From assembly GCA_944739405.2 (NCBI GenBank), contig OX123197.2, positions 57,202,047 to 57,266,046 on the forward strand: a stretch of 64,000 nt of DNA, given 5' to 3'. Under the pieces are notes generated by a model. The model was not told the origin of the DNA and ran no database searches. It was given only the letters and a program-made list of their open reading frames with translations. Shown here one piece after another: positions 32,437 through 42,924 of the stretch. The DNA is from Euclidia mi. Lineage: Eukaryota > Arthropoda > Insecta > Lepidoptera > Erebidae. Both the position numbers and the translations under genes were made by a program. The number at the start of each line of letters is the position of its first letter. Position 1 is the first letter of the stretch.

Positions 32437-33375
32437 ACTTTTGACATTAGGCAAAGAGAATTTAACACATTTGGTTTTGCTTGAGTTGAGTACCAAATTA
32501 TTTGTCGAAAACCAAGCTAATACTTGTGCAAGAGTGTTATTGACGGTATCAAAGTTACTTAGATTACGATCAACTTTAAAAATTAGTAATGTATCGTCGG
32601 CAAACAAAACAATATCACATAAATTTTGTACAAAGAACGCCAAATCATTAATATATATTAAAAAAAGAAATGGACCGAGAATAGAGCCCTGTGGAACGCC
32701 CATTCCTACTGGCAAACCTAGAGACCTACTCCCATTAACATCTACATACTGAATTCTATCACTAAGGTAGCTGGCAACAAAATTGAGTGCGGTATCTCTA
32801 ATACCATAAAGTTTCAATTTAAGTAAAAGTGTATTATGTTCCACACAGTCAAAGGCCTTTGATAGGTCACAAAAAACACCAATGGCATCCTTCGAGTTTT
32901 CCCAAGAATTAAAAATATGCTTTAACAAAGTTACACCGGTGGAGCGACCCTTAGTAAAGCCATACTGTTCACTGTGAAATAAATTATTTGTGTGAAAGTG
33001 GCTCTCTAGTTGATGCAAAATAATCTTTTCAAAAATTTTACTAATAGCAGGCAAGATAGAAATTGGCCGAAAATTACAAGGGTCGCTCTTAGATCCCTTT
33101 TTGAATAATGGTATTACTTTACTGTGTTTCATTAGATCAGGAAATACTCCTGTATCTACGCATCTGTTGAATATTGCAGCTAAATATGGAGCTAAGCTAG
33201 AAATAATTTGTCGCACAAATTTAACAGAAATGCCCCATAAGTCAACAGATTTTTTATTATTGAGCGTCTTGAATACCTTCAGTATGTCATTGGTGTCAAT
33301 ATATTTAAAACTAAAAAGCACATCACACTCATTCACATTGCCCCTAACCAACAAACAACTGCTTTGCTTGGACAC
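31756..33375 (-). CDS. Chance fusion ORF: LINE B reverse transcriptase joined to RTE C-terminus (539 aa)
   Basis: The first ~310 residues are LINE B RT (FRPISILPAISKIFEK; GVFCDLSKAFDCVEH; GVPQGSILGPFLF; catalytic IVLFADDTLL). At the 9-bp target duplication the frame passes directly into the RTE C-terminal region (LQMNRAKAQVM to AQQWDTCTG) and stops at the RTE stop codon. Both parts are genuine family sequences in the same frame, so the insertion produced an open chimera. It is most simply an accident of a recent insertion. The start given is only the first available codon, since the LINE B frame upstream is degraded. Confidence 0.75.
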   Translation of the reverse strand: MSKQSSCLLVRGNVNECDVLFSFKYIDTNDILKVFKTLNNKKSVDLWGISVKFVRQIISSLAPYLAAIFNRCVDTGVFPDLMKHSKVIPLFKKGSKSDPCNFRPISILPAISKIFEKIILHQLESHFHTNNLFHSEQYGFTKGRSTGVTLLKHIFNSWENSKDAIGVFCDLSKAFDCVEHNTLLLKLKLYGIRDTALNFVASYLSDRIQYVDVNGSRSLGLPVGMGVPQGSILGPFLFLIYINDLAFFVQNLCDIVLFADDTLLIFKVDRNLSNFDTVNNTLAQVLAWFSTNNLVLNSSKTKCVKFSLPNVKSLQVGLQMNRAKAQVMTSSTKRRVTVDGQTIHYVDEYIYLGQIVSFSNRQDKEVGRRVENAWKSFWSMKELLKGNLPLTLKRKLVDMCILPVLIYGAQTWSLTEIQKSKLKICQRAMERSILGVKRTDRVRNTTLRSQTRIADVGLKSARLKWDWAGHLCRMHPERWAYLITSWVPHDSRRRRGRPKQRWRDDLDAFDSDWPNIAQDRDEWRYKGEAFAQQWDTCTG

Positions 33376-33689
33376 GAATCTAGACAGCTGGTTGTGTTCA
33401 CTGGTATGTTTATGAAGAAATTGTTAAATGTCTGAGCAACATCAGTTTTCTTAGTAATAATTTCACCATTAAATTTTATTTCATAATTGTTATCTACCAA
33501 ATTAGCTCGACCAGTCTCATTGTTAATAATGCACCAAGTAGTTTTAATTTTGTTCTTGGATTCTTTGATTTTATTGCTTAAATATAAGGATTTGGCTAAA
33601 GCACATGTCCTCTTAAAAACCTTTGAATTATTTCTAACATATTGAATAAATTCAGGATTAATATTGTATTTCTTTCATTTCTTTCTTGC
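32446..33689 (-). pseudogene. LINE B ORF2, RT domain and upstream linker
   Basis: The complete RT core is present (see the fusion ORF). Upstream, 33376-33689 reads NPEFIQYVRNNSKVFKRTC and TTWCIINNETGRANLV, the usual EN-RT linker of this LINE group, in a different frame from the RT. The segment ends where antisense LINE D is inserted. Reading across LINE D, the nuclease half resumes at 35041. Confidence 0.75.
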
Positions 33690-34728
33690 AGAGAAATTAA
33701 TAGAATCTTATTTAAGTAACCGTATCCAGTACACAGAGATATCTAGAATCTGTCCAATAAGTAAATTAATGAAAAAATATATATCTAGTCCCCGTTATAT
33801 TCAATTTGGTGTGCCACAAGGGAGCGTGCTCGGTCCTTTACTTTTCTTAATCTATATTAATGACCTCCCTAAGTGCACAAATCAAAACATGATCCTCTTT
33901 GCGGATGATAGTACAACCATTGTGGAATGTTCTCAGTTGCCTGAATATCAACGTGACATTAATAATTCTTTATCAGATATAGTGAATTGGCTTGATAGAA
34001 ATAATCTGAAAATCAACCTTACCAAAACAAAAATAATGCAATTCCACCAAAGATGTGAAATACCCAATATTACTATCGCTTACAAAAACCATGTAATAGA
34101 ACATATCAATGAGGCTAATTTTCTGGGAATAACAATTGATGAACAGCTTACATGGAAACCTCATATCCAGGAACTGTGTAAACGGTTAAGTAAGTCTGCT
34201 TTTGCGCTCCTACAACTATCGCACAAAGTCGGCAATGATACCCTCCTGACGGCTTACCATGCACTAGTGGCATCAGTTCTGAGATTTGGAGTTATTTTCT
34301 GGGGTCACTCGACTGATCGTGATATTGTCTTCAAAATGCAAAAAAGATGCATCAGGTCCATGTGTAGTTTAAAATCAACCGACAGTTGTGTAACATATTT
34401 TAAATCCTTAAAATTATTGACATTACCATCGTTGTATATACTTGAAACAGCACTGTTCGTAAAAAGTAATATGCATTTATTTCTAAAGTTATCTGCTGTT
34501 CGAAAAGCCCCGATACGAGCTCAATATGTGAATAAATTATGCCAGATTAAGTGTAAAACTGCTTTAATGCAGAAGAGTTTCTTAGGTTTGGCACCCAGAA
34601 TATTTAATAAAATACCAGACTCTTTGAAAAATTTGTCAATATTACAACTTAAAAGCTTGTTAAAGAAATTTCTAAGAGATAAGTGCTATTATACAATTGA
34701 AGATTTTCTCAAAGATGAACTAAACTAA
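33664..34728 (+). CDS. LINE D: 5'-truncated CR1/Jockey-like RT
   Basis: Open for 354 codons, of which residues from about 10 onward are LINE sequence: LIESYLSNRIQY, FGVPQGSVLGPLLF, catalytic MILFADDSTT, LKINLTKTKIM, FLGITIDEQLTWKPHI, LRFGVIFWGHST, and the C-terminus CYYTIEDFLKDELN. The first catalytic Asp block and the whole endonuclease are absent, so it is a truncated insertion. The first residues before about 33690 are LINE B read on the opposite strand. The absence of stops suggests a fairly recent insertion. Confidence 0.8.
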   Translation: MYFFHFFLAEKLIESYLSNRIQYTEISRICPISKLMKKYISSPRYIQFGVPQGSVLGPLLFLIYINDLPKCTNQNMILFADDSTTIVECSQLPEYQRDINNSLSDIVNWLDRNNLKINLTKTKIMQFHQRCEIPNITIAYKNHVIEHINEANFLGITIDEQLTWKPHIQELCKRLSKSAFALLQLSHKVGNDTLLTAYHALVASVLRFGVIFWGHSTDRDIVFKMQKRCIRSMCSLKSTDSCVTYFKSLKLLTLPSLYILETALFVKSNMHLFLKLSAVRKAPIRAQYVNKLCQIKCKTALMQKSFLGLAPRIFNKIPDSLKNLSILQLKSLLKKFLRDKCYYTIEDFLKDELN

Positions 34729-35040
34729 CTTCTAATGTAGTAATGTATTTGGAATTATAATTGGATTTGAATAGTATTGAATGTATAAATTGACATATTT
34801 TATATTATTTTTAAATTTTAAGTATACTATTATTATTTTATTTTTGACATTTAATTATTTTTAACTTCTATTTTAAATGGATATTAACAATCTATTGTGA
34901 TATTTAAATTTTAACCATTACCAATATTTGTATGTCCTGATGACAAAACATAGCGCTCTCTAATTCTAAGACTACTATCTGTATATTTATATGACCTATG
35001 TTTAACAAATAAAGTTCTGATTCTGATTCTGATTCTGATT
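33690..35040 (+). mobile_element. LINE D insertion with TCTGAT tail, antisense within LINE B
   Basis: It begins in the RT domain and ends after a 3' UTR with AACAAATAAAG and about four TCTGAT repeats (35014-35038). LINE B coding sequence continues on both sides on the opposite strand. A short imperfect duplication (minus strand ATGAAAGAA left, ATGAAGAA right) fits a target-site duplication. Confidence 0.8.
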
Positions 35041-35970
35041 CTTCATACCATTTAGATCATACAACCTAGCTCTACTTTTGTATATACCTACTGTTGCCCA
35101 GTCACAAAAATTTACTTTAATGCTCCTTGCAAACGTCTTCAGTTTAAAAATTTTATTGTACTCATCATTAACGATTTTAAATAAGCATTTATATAATTCA
35201 TCAGGATTATCAACGGTTATGTCAATACAGGCGATCTTGGCAGTAATATCATTACTAAAGTGTTTGAGGTGAGCAGAGGTCATTGGCCTACATGTAATTT
35301 CTTGTACTTTGGGGGTTGTATTAGTTGGAATTACAACCTTTTGCCCGCAGTGATCCGATGTCAAGTCAGTTAAAACAGCCTTACTTAAATAAAGACAATT
35401 GCAAAAAACATTATCTAAGCATGTAGACGAATGTGAGGTTATTCTGGTTGGTTCAGAGAACAAAACATTTAAATTAAATGACCTAAATAAGCTAACTAAC
35501 CTAGTACAAATTGGTGATTTTTCTAACAAATTGACATTAAAATCGCCACATACGATTATAGACTTCCTACTAGAAATTATGTGTTTTAAGACATCCTCTA
35601 TAATGCTTTCAAACTGAGTAAAGTCGCTTTGTGGTGGTCGATACACACACACTTTGTTGTTCAAGCTCAACACAAGAAATCTCAGCAGTGCGCTCGATAG
35701 AAAGTTTAGCTATATCCTTACGTTCTTTACATTTCAAACTATTACATACATATATTAGAGAGCCACCACGAATAGCCTTCTTTCTTACGAATGCACTTAT
35801 AACTGAGTAATGTTGATTGTTAAATATTAATTGGTCACCTCGCAACCAATGTTCCGTAATTCATAAGATATCAATCTTATGTTTATTTAAAAATAAATCT
35901 ATTTCTAATTCTTTGCCAGATAGGCCTTGTATGCTTTGATGAACTAAGTTTAAAACACATGAATGCCTAT
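35041..35970 (-). pseudogene. LINE B ORF2, endonuclease half
   Basis: Frames at 35609-35845 and 35041-35673 encode APE-nuclease blocks: IRGGSLIYVCN, CVYRPPQSDFTQF, SIIVCGDFNVNLL, TCLDNVFCN and LTSDHCGQ. A further upstream portion (SIQGLSGKELEIDLFLNKHK) lies before 35845. One frameshift (near 35640) and one stop interrupt it, so it is inactive. After LINE D the reading continues into the linker at 33689 and below. Confidence 0.75.
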
Positions 35971-35982
35971 CTGTTGTCTCAT

Positions 35983-37540
35983 CTAATAGTTTAAACTAAT
36001 AAATGTGTCAATACTACTATTGGTATAACTATTATCAACCAAATTCCTAAGTACTCTAGTAGTACTCCTGTCAGTATATAAATTAAATGCTAATAATTTA
36101 GCAAGTTGTCGCCTATGTACATAAGAAAGATACATAGTATCTTTTGTTAAAAAGAAATTACTAATAAAAATATTAGTGTCAAAAAATAAAATACTGTCAC
36201 TATGACATGTCCTATTGTACAATAATAAATTTAATTTGCCTATCTGCCTGTTTTGGTCATCTGTGAGAGCATATGAATAAGGCAATGCACAAATAATAAA
36301 GCTACATCCTATTTTTGTGCTAACATCTATCATTAAGTCTGTTAATTCTATGAGACTGTTTTTGGAGACTAATGAGCTGTCACCATACAATATGATGACA
36401 GTAGTTTGTGCATTCAAGTCGGAATTCTTAATCTTATCAACTAGGGTACACGACTGAGCTCCAGGTGAACAAAAGTTCTATACTGGTCGCTCAATGTAAT
36501 GATCAATTAAGCTCCCTAAACCCACTCCCAGTTGGTCTGAAAAAATTATAACATTCTTACTGTCAGTCTTTAGTGGATGCAGTTTGTTTTGTGTATTATA
36601 CTGACATCCATGTGCATTCAATTCTATTGATTCAGCAGGTGTAGTCGCACACTTAGTTGTACAACTGGAACAGTAATTATTAGAGTTGGATAATGAGATA
36701 AGTTGTTTTAAATTTTCTCGACCAACTCTTGAAATTTCTTCATATTTTAAGATGTATTCATGAGTCTCATTCTGGTGTTCCATTACAGTTCTAGTGAGTT
36801 GAGATTGTAGATTCGATATTTGTGCTTGCAACTCACTTGTGTGTTGTTCATATAACAACCTACCAGAAACTAATTCTTCATTTGTTTCCTCAAGCTTTAA
36901 TAAAAGAGACTCACACTCTTTATTTAATTTACAGTTATCTTGTGCATACTGACTCAATTTGGTAGACCACTTAGGACCAGATCTAAGTTTCTTAATTAAT
37001 TTATTTAACTTAAACAATTTTCTAAATTTATTCTTACTAAGACATTTCTTGTGACAGTTACATTTAAGAGATTTTAGCACATTAATTTTGTCACCCAGGA
37101 GCTCAGAGAATAAGTTGTGAGTAGCAGTACTGTTAAAGGCCGCAATTGTGTCTTCTAGAGTTGAAATTCTGCCATAAGCCTCATTGAGACTTGCTTCTTA
37201 CTCTGCATTGCGGCTAAGTTGTCTGGAGTAAATTTCGTCTCAGCTGCTGAAACACCTCACTTCTTCTCGTAGTCTGTCCCGTTGATCCAAGACGGACGAC
37301 TCACGGAGCTGCATATAGGCATATGGATATATGCTCTATATGCAGCTCCGTGAGTTGTGTCTTCAGCTGGGATATACGGTCATTCACAATTTTAATTTCT
37401 TCTTCACAGTCAACGCGTTCCCTTAATAGTTGACTGTTGTCATCCTTGTACTTCTTTAACTCGAGCAGAGTTATTCTTAATTTATTTTCCGCCTCCTTGG
37501 CCGTTGCCTTCCGAGTCATCATATGGGTAGACATTGCCAA
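35983..37540 (-). pseudogene. LINE B ORF1: coiled-coil, SGNH-like, broken
   Basis: Three frame segments. 37301-37540 is a coiled coil (AENKLRITLLELKKYKDDNS). 36478-37080 continues heptads (NLQSQLTRTVMEHQNE), then IIFSDQLGVGLG, the block I region of the SGNH-like domain of CR1/L2 ORF1. 35983-36417 has TVIILYGDSSLVS (block III position) and FFDTNIF...YVHRRQLAKLL (block V, Asp and His). A 19-bp inverted duplication at 37299-37355 interrupts the reading, and more stops follow. Non-functional. Confidence 0.7.
37299..37355. repeat. Inverted repeat, 19-bp perfect arms, inside LINE B ORF1
   Basis: ACTCACGGAGCTGCATATA at 37299-37317 is exactly reverse-complemented at 37337-37355, with a 19-base spacer. 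It creates a stop in ORF1. Confidence 0.9.
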
Positions 37541-38156
37541 GGATTACAAATTACCTAAAAAAATAAGAAAACAACTGAGTAAAGTCAAAGAAGAGAAGGG
37601 ATGTGATGGGGTTTGAGTATTATTGTATAGACAGAATAAATAAGAAAAGTTACAAAAGAAAAGGGGGGTATATGAATAAAAAATATTTTAAATTAATTAA
37701 GTATAGAAACTAAGAAATTGAGAACAATTTAGGTAATTTGAATACTTTAGAGTAATTATCTAATACTTTTACTAGGTTTCTATTGAAATCTCTCAGCTTA
37801 TGAACTTAATGAACTTATTAATAAAATGTAAGTAGGTATATAAGTTACAGGCTTAAACCAATAATAGCTAATACAGAAAAGTACACAAATATATGAAGTA
37901 CAGACAAGAATAAACAGTGTAGTAATTGTGAAGTGTATCTGTAGATTGTGTTTGTCTGGGGCTGTTGTTTAGTCCTCGATTTTGCTTCCACATATAGTCA
38001 AGCAAAAGGAGACAGAACTGAGCCAGATGTGTGTTGGACGTAGCTCACACGGGGGTGAGCCGAGTAATTCGGTGTTGTGGAGTGTTGGATAAGTTTTAAT
38101 AAGTATTATACTCCCCGGGTTTAAGTCGTAATTGTTGGCATATATGGTAGGTTTTG
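37541..38156 (-). other. 5' UTR region of LINE B
   Basis: Non-coding sequence upstream of ORF1. The stretch at 37920-38110 is less AT-rich (GTAGCTCACACGGGGGTGAG), as expected for a LINE 5' UTR or promoter. The 5' boundary with the minisatellite near 38156 is not sharply defined. Confidence 0.4.
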
Positions 38157-38429
38157 TGTGGAACATATTACAGCGGTTCATAGTAGGTACTATTGTCATA
38201 AATTATATTACAAGTGGTAGTTATGGTAGAAATTGTACCTTTGGTAAGAATAGTAGTTTTGAGAGAAAAGGTTCTTTTGACAGCACCGGCGGTTTTGGTA
38301 GAAATGGTAGTTTTGAAAAAAGTGGTAGATATGATAGTGTTAGTACGAATAGTTGTTTTGGTACATATAGTAATTTTGATAGGAATTGTATTTTCGGTAG
38401 GAATAGTAGTTTTGGTAGAAATTGTATTG
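38157..38429 (+). repeat. 273-bp minisatellite block, copy 2, with inverted extension
   Basis: Collinear with 25732-26004 over its full length, without indels. Downstream, 38467-38515 carries the reverse complement of the same unit (AGTACCATTTCTACCAAAAT), so this copy has a foldback arm that copy 1 lacks. The hexapeptide-coding frame is again open. Confidence 0.8.
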
Positions 38430-38596
38430 CTGTCATATATGGTAGTTATGTATGTATCTTTATCAAAAGTACCATTTCTACCAAAATTAAACCAAAGTTT
38501 ACCAAAATTAAATAAAAAAAAATAATATCAAAGAAAAAGAAATACTGCATAAATAAAATAAATATATAATTATAATTGCATAAGTTGATAAAAAAT

Positions 38597-38770
38597 GCTA
38601 TGCAATAGCTTTACCGCGGCAGTCTCCGAGTGCCACACGTCTTTTTTTTTTCTCTTATCTATTGTACCTACTGATTAACTTTCGTGCGGCATTTAAGGTA
38701 CACACAGAATACCAGCGTAGTATTGTGAACACTACCACAATGTTGTCCAGTTTGGTCTCCTTATAATGAA
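38597..38770. repeat. Fragment of a common repeat (GCAATAGCTTTACCGCGGC)
   Basis: The phrase ATGCTATGCAATAGCTTTAC and the following CTCCGAGTGCCACACG resemble the motif at 25559-25590 in the same orientation. The function is unknown. Confidence 0.4.
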
Positions 38771-39585
38771 ACGCACATAAATAACATGAAGAGAGTACAG
38801 AAAAGGTGCTTAAAGTAGGTACATTTCTCGTAAATTTAACTATGGACGCTTGAAGTATAATGAGAGGCTAAATAAGTTTAGGGTTCTATCGTTGAAGACT
38901 CGGCGACGTAGATATGATCTACTCTATTTACATAAGTTGGTTCATTCAACTATTGACACACCGGCTTTGCTTTCTGTCTCAAATTTAATACTTCACATAG
39001 ATCGCGTAATCCTAACATATTCGCAATTCAGGCTTATAAAAACAATACATCTTTTTATAATCCAGTGGTAAGAATGTGTGCACGTGTGAATAAAGAGATC
39101 GATATTTTTGATATAAGATCCAATAGGTATAAAAAAATTGTATCGGATTTACTTGTTTTTGAAGAGTTCCAAGTCTGATTATAGTTTATTATAGTTTAGT
39201 TTAATTTATTTGTAAGTAATAGTGGGATGTTACAATTTTTGCTGGTATTAGGTTATCAATAGTCAAAATATAATATAGTTTAACTGCATGTGCATGCGCT
39301 AGCTTTATTTTGTAGTAATAATTTGTCACACTCAAACCTACTTAAATATATCCATGCTGTGTACACTACCTCTGGATTACTGTCCAGCTTATAAATTAAG
39401 TGTACCTTATTAATAATTATGTTTAGACTGTAATCTGTTTGTGTACCTATTAAAAAAAAATATTAAAAAAATGCAACAATAGCCGAGTGTGTACCTTTCT
39501 GTCACAGACTAATGTAAGTATGCCTTGCGATTTGTTATTTATGTTGTACTTGTTATGTCTGTATCAAATAAATATTTTTTCTTTC
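38770..39585 (+). pseudogene. Jockey-like LINE, C-terminal end and 3' UTR
   Basis: Broken frames read MKRVQKRCLK, KYNERLNKFRVLSLKTRRRR, YDLLYLHKLVHSTID, and finally CARVNKEIDIFDIRSN and LLVFEEFQV, a typical Jockey C-terminus. The 3' UTR runs to ATCAAATAAATA at 39564-39575. At least three frame breaks. The tail was later the target of a half-SINE insertion. Confidence 0.65.
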
Positions 39586-39739
39586 CCTCCCTTTTTACCC
39601 TTCGGGTTGCGGAGGTCAGACAGGCAGTCGCTCCGTGGAAAAGCTAATATTCAGCCAAATCCGGTTAGACTAGAAAGCGGACCCCAGACTGAAATTGGGA
39701 TAACGCTAAGAGAAAGAAGAAATAAATATTTTTTCTTTC
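39566..39739 (+). repeat. 3' half of a SINE flanked by a 20-bp direct duplication
   Basis: The 134-base insert (39586-39719) matches the last part of the SINE at 21603 (GGGTTGCGGAGGTCAGACAG to GGGATAACGCTAAGAG). It is flanked by AAATAAATATTTTTTCTTTC at 39566-39585 and 39720-39739. It lacks the tRNA head, so it is a 5'-truncated retrotransposed copy. Confidence 0.85.
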
Positions 39740-40075
39740 TTTCTTCTATTTCTCTATCTGTTACGAATGGCAAGTTAAATCTCGCTATGAGCGCTACAAT
39801 GTTTCCTATTAAATTCCAAGACACTATAGAACTCTTACGAAAAACTATTCGTAAAATCGTCTATCTCACAGCTATTAATTACAAACGAGCTTATTTTTCA
39901 AACTACTGTTCAAGGAAATAGAAACATTTAATATAGCAGCTACTCTATCATTAATGATTTTATCATACCTAAACATCATTTATATCTTCACTTCAGTCGA
40001 AATATATAAAAAAACACTAATTATATTCTATTTCAGGTAAAACGTTCTATTTAAATCAAATATTATTAGTGACAT

Positions 40076-41010
40076 AACCATAAATATGTCTGTTTTGCTG
40101 CTAGTACAAAAAAGCAATTAAAACAAAAATAATATGGGCCGTACAAGAAATATAAAATAGGATGAAGCGAGAACAAAATTATTAAAATTATGTTTTGAGA
40201 CGAAGGCAGCATATTGGTCGGGCCGAAACAGGATTTTTTTATGTAGTCCGAAGCTCAGTGGTCCAAACGAAGAACAAACCCCAAAATTACCAAACGAAAC
40301 CAAAAAAACTATACTCCTTATAACCACAATTTGTTGGTGAATTGTCACGGCTAGCCGTCCTACCACATTTACTTTCGAAAGTAGACTACAAAAAATACGA
40401 AATAAAACATATAAATATATTATTTACTCAAACAGCCTTATCGTAATCAGTATGATGTGAAACAGCACAAAAATAAACAGGTTGACAGTAGAAATCGTGT
40501 ATGTTTTGCTCTCAAACAAACTTATACAAAAACATTTCTTCATTTAACCATATGTCTTTTTTGATGATAGCACAAAAAAGCAATTAAAACTGATACAAAA
40601 ATAATATGGGTCGTACAAGGAATATAAAATAGGATAAAGCGAGAACAAAATTATTAAAATTATGTTTTAGGACGAAGACAGCATATTGGTCGGGCCGTAC
40701 CAGGATTTTTTTATGAAGTCCGAAACTCAGTGGTCGGAACGAAGAAAAAACCCCAAAAGTACCAAACAAAAAGCAAAAGCTATACTCCTTATAACCACAA
40801 TTTTTTGGTGATTTATCACGGCTAGACGTCCTACCACATTTACTTTCGAAAGTAGACAACGCAAAATACGAAATAAAACATATAAATATATTATTTACTC
40901 AAACAGCCTTCTCGTAATCAGTATGATGTGAAACAGCACAAAAATAAACAAGTAGACGGTAGAAATCATGTCTGTTTTGGTCTCAAACAAAATTATACAA
41001 AAACATTTCT
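40076..41010. repeat. Two tandem copies of a ~470-bp AT-rich unit
   Basis: The unit beginning near 40076 repeats from about 40545, with an offset of about 466 bases. Matching phrases include AAGCAATTAAAAC (40112, 40578), CAGCATATTGGTCGGGCCG (40207, 40680), CCTACCACATTTACTTTCG and CAGTATGATGTGAAACAGCA. Similarity is high but imperfect, including an 8-9 base insertion in unit 2. Partly matching minus-strand frames (FGLHKKIL, FVLA.SYFIFLVRPILFL) appear in both; they are probably a by-product of the duplication. Confidence 0.85.
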
Positions 41011-42924
41011 TCAAAAGTGCCTTCGGGGATCTCTTCACATGCTTACTCGTTTGTTCTCGCCAAGACAATATTTTTTGTACTGGAAGAGATTTACATATCG
41101 AGGATGGTTTAGTTTTAGCTGTGAGGAATTAAAGTAGTGGCAGAAATAGGTGAGAAGATTATTTTTATAAAAAAAAATATTATAATTATCTACTTACTTT
41201 AAATTTTATTACTCAAACTAAACAGGCAGGAAAAGTGCCCCATAAATTAAAAAGTTTAATAAATGGTGGAGCACTGAGGTAACCGACATAAAAAATGCAA
41301 TTGCATTAAAAACCCTTTTTTTTAAGTCACTAAACAATGAAAATACTTGGTACATGATAGAAAAATTGAAACAATAACACAAAAGGTAGTATAATAAAAA
41401 CCATAATCACCATAGCCGAAATCGGCTGGGAGTATAGTATAGTACATCTTGCTCTAAGGCATTGTCTCATTTCAACATTGTTATTGCTTGTCACAATTCA
41501 CGATGCAATTTATTTAAAGCGGCACGCTTACCCGTTGTTATGAGCCGGATCCGAAATGACATCTTTTATCTAATTAAAACTTTAAGTATGTTTATGATTT
41601 ATGTATTGTAATTGAATCGTATTTCTGACGTTTGTTTTTGTTACTGATTACGTGATCGTGTATCTGTCATTTCTGTAGCATATAAATGTCAATGTCAGAA
41701 CTTAGCCGAAAAGTGCATTTATAAAATATGTAGTTATGATAAAAAAATGTTATCTTTGGATTTTCGATTTCTGTTATTTGAATGTGTAAGTGTTTCATTC
41801 CAACCAATATTATATAGTAAGTAAAATAATCTGGTTTTGGCATCTACTAAGGAGCCAGTTGAAAACCAGCGCCAGGCACATATGTCCGGCAATATGCGGA
41901 ACTGGCCTCCTATTTTTGTACAGACGACGGGCGTGTAAGATTTTTGCCTAGTTATAGATGTTTTTTTTTTCTCACCTTGTTTATATCATATCCTACGTCT
42001 GATATAAAAATAAACATTTTTGTTCTTTTTCTTTCTTTAAAAAAGATGCCTACACTTAGCACAATCAAATGATCAATTGCTGGACATAATACCTTCAAAG
42101 CTTTCAACATAGACCGATCTTGGACTGCCCGCATTCAACCGCTTCCTACAATCTTTACTTAAAGACGATTCCTATAAAGAAATCGAAACGTCGGATAGTA
42201 ATAAATAAAGTAGTTTCTAGATCATTCGGTTTAAGTGTAATATCTTTAAAACCAAACCGTAAGCCGTAGTTTGATTTAATTGTGTAACATTCGCGTAAAC
42301 TAACAGAAACTTTAAAAAATCAGAACCACTTCCAGCAGCTAGATCTCATTATTCTAACTTAATAACGTTCTCAATTGACAGCTGTCACTTACTAAGTCAA
42401 CACTGGCTCCTTAATTAATTTCAATTTATGGAATAATATCGTGCAAATCTTGTTCAAACTAACTTTAACTGGTTTAAAATCAGTGAAAGCCCTATGGATA
42501 TTGTTGGTCAACATCTTTTCAAGCTTTAAACACCACAAACTACATAAGTGAGTGCACAGTGTATATTGCCACGCATAAACAGGATTTATCGTAGGTACGT
42601 ACATATTGGAACGTTCCACTCAGACAATAATTGCAAGTTATAAAAGTGCTCAGTAAGCAAACGTAGAGTGAAAAATAATAACATTATTCCTACAAGGATT
42701 CGTTATAAGTTCGAAACATCGTATTTGACACAAATAGCAGTATACCAACGTAAGCGCATTTCACACCGGTCGCGTTCCAGGTCGACTGAATTGCACGTCA
42801 TTAGCATCATTAATTTTTTATAAGGCAGGCCATTCACGAATTGAACAATAAGGCTGAACATTCGCTAGATTCTAACTAGACACAGTAGACACATACACTG
42901 CATACTGTACAAAACAAACACAAG
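41011..42924. other. AT-rich interval, probably containing the LINE C 5' UTR
   Basis: No gene recognised. The last several hundred bases before 42925 are likely the 5' UTR of LINE C, but its 5' boundary cannot be placed by eye. Confidence 0.45.

Noticed and set aside
40118..40859. Matching minus-strand frames as a duplicated gene
   Set aside because: N-terminal parts differ by frameshift between units and no domain is visible; more likely a consequence of the tandem duplication.
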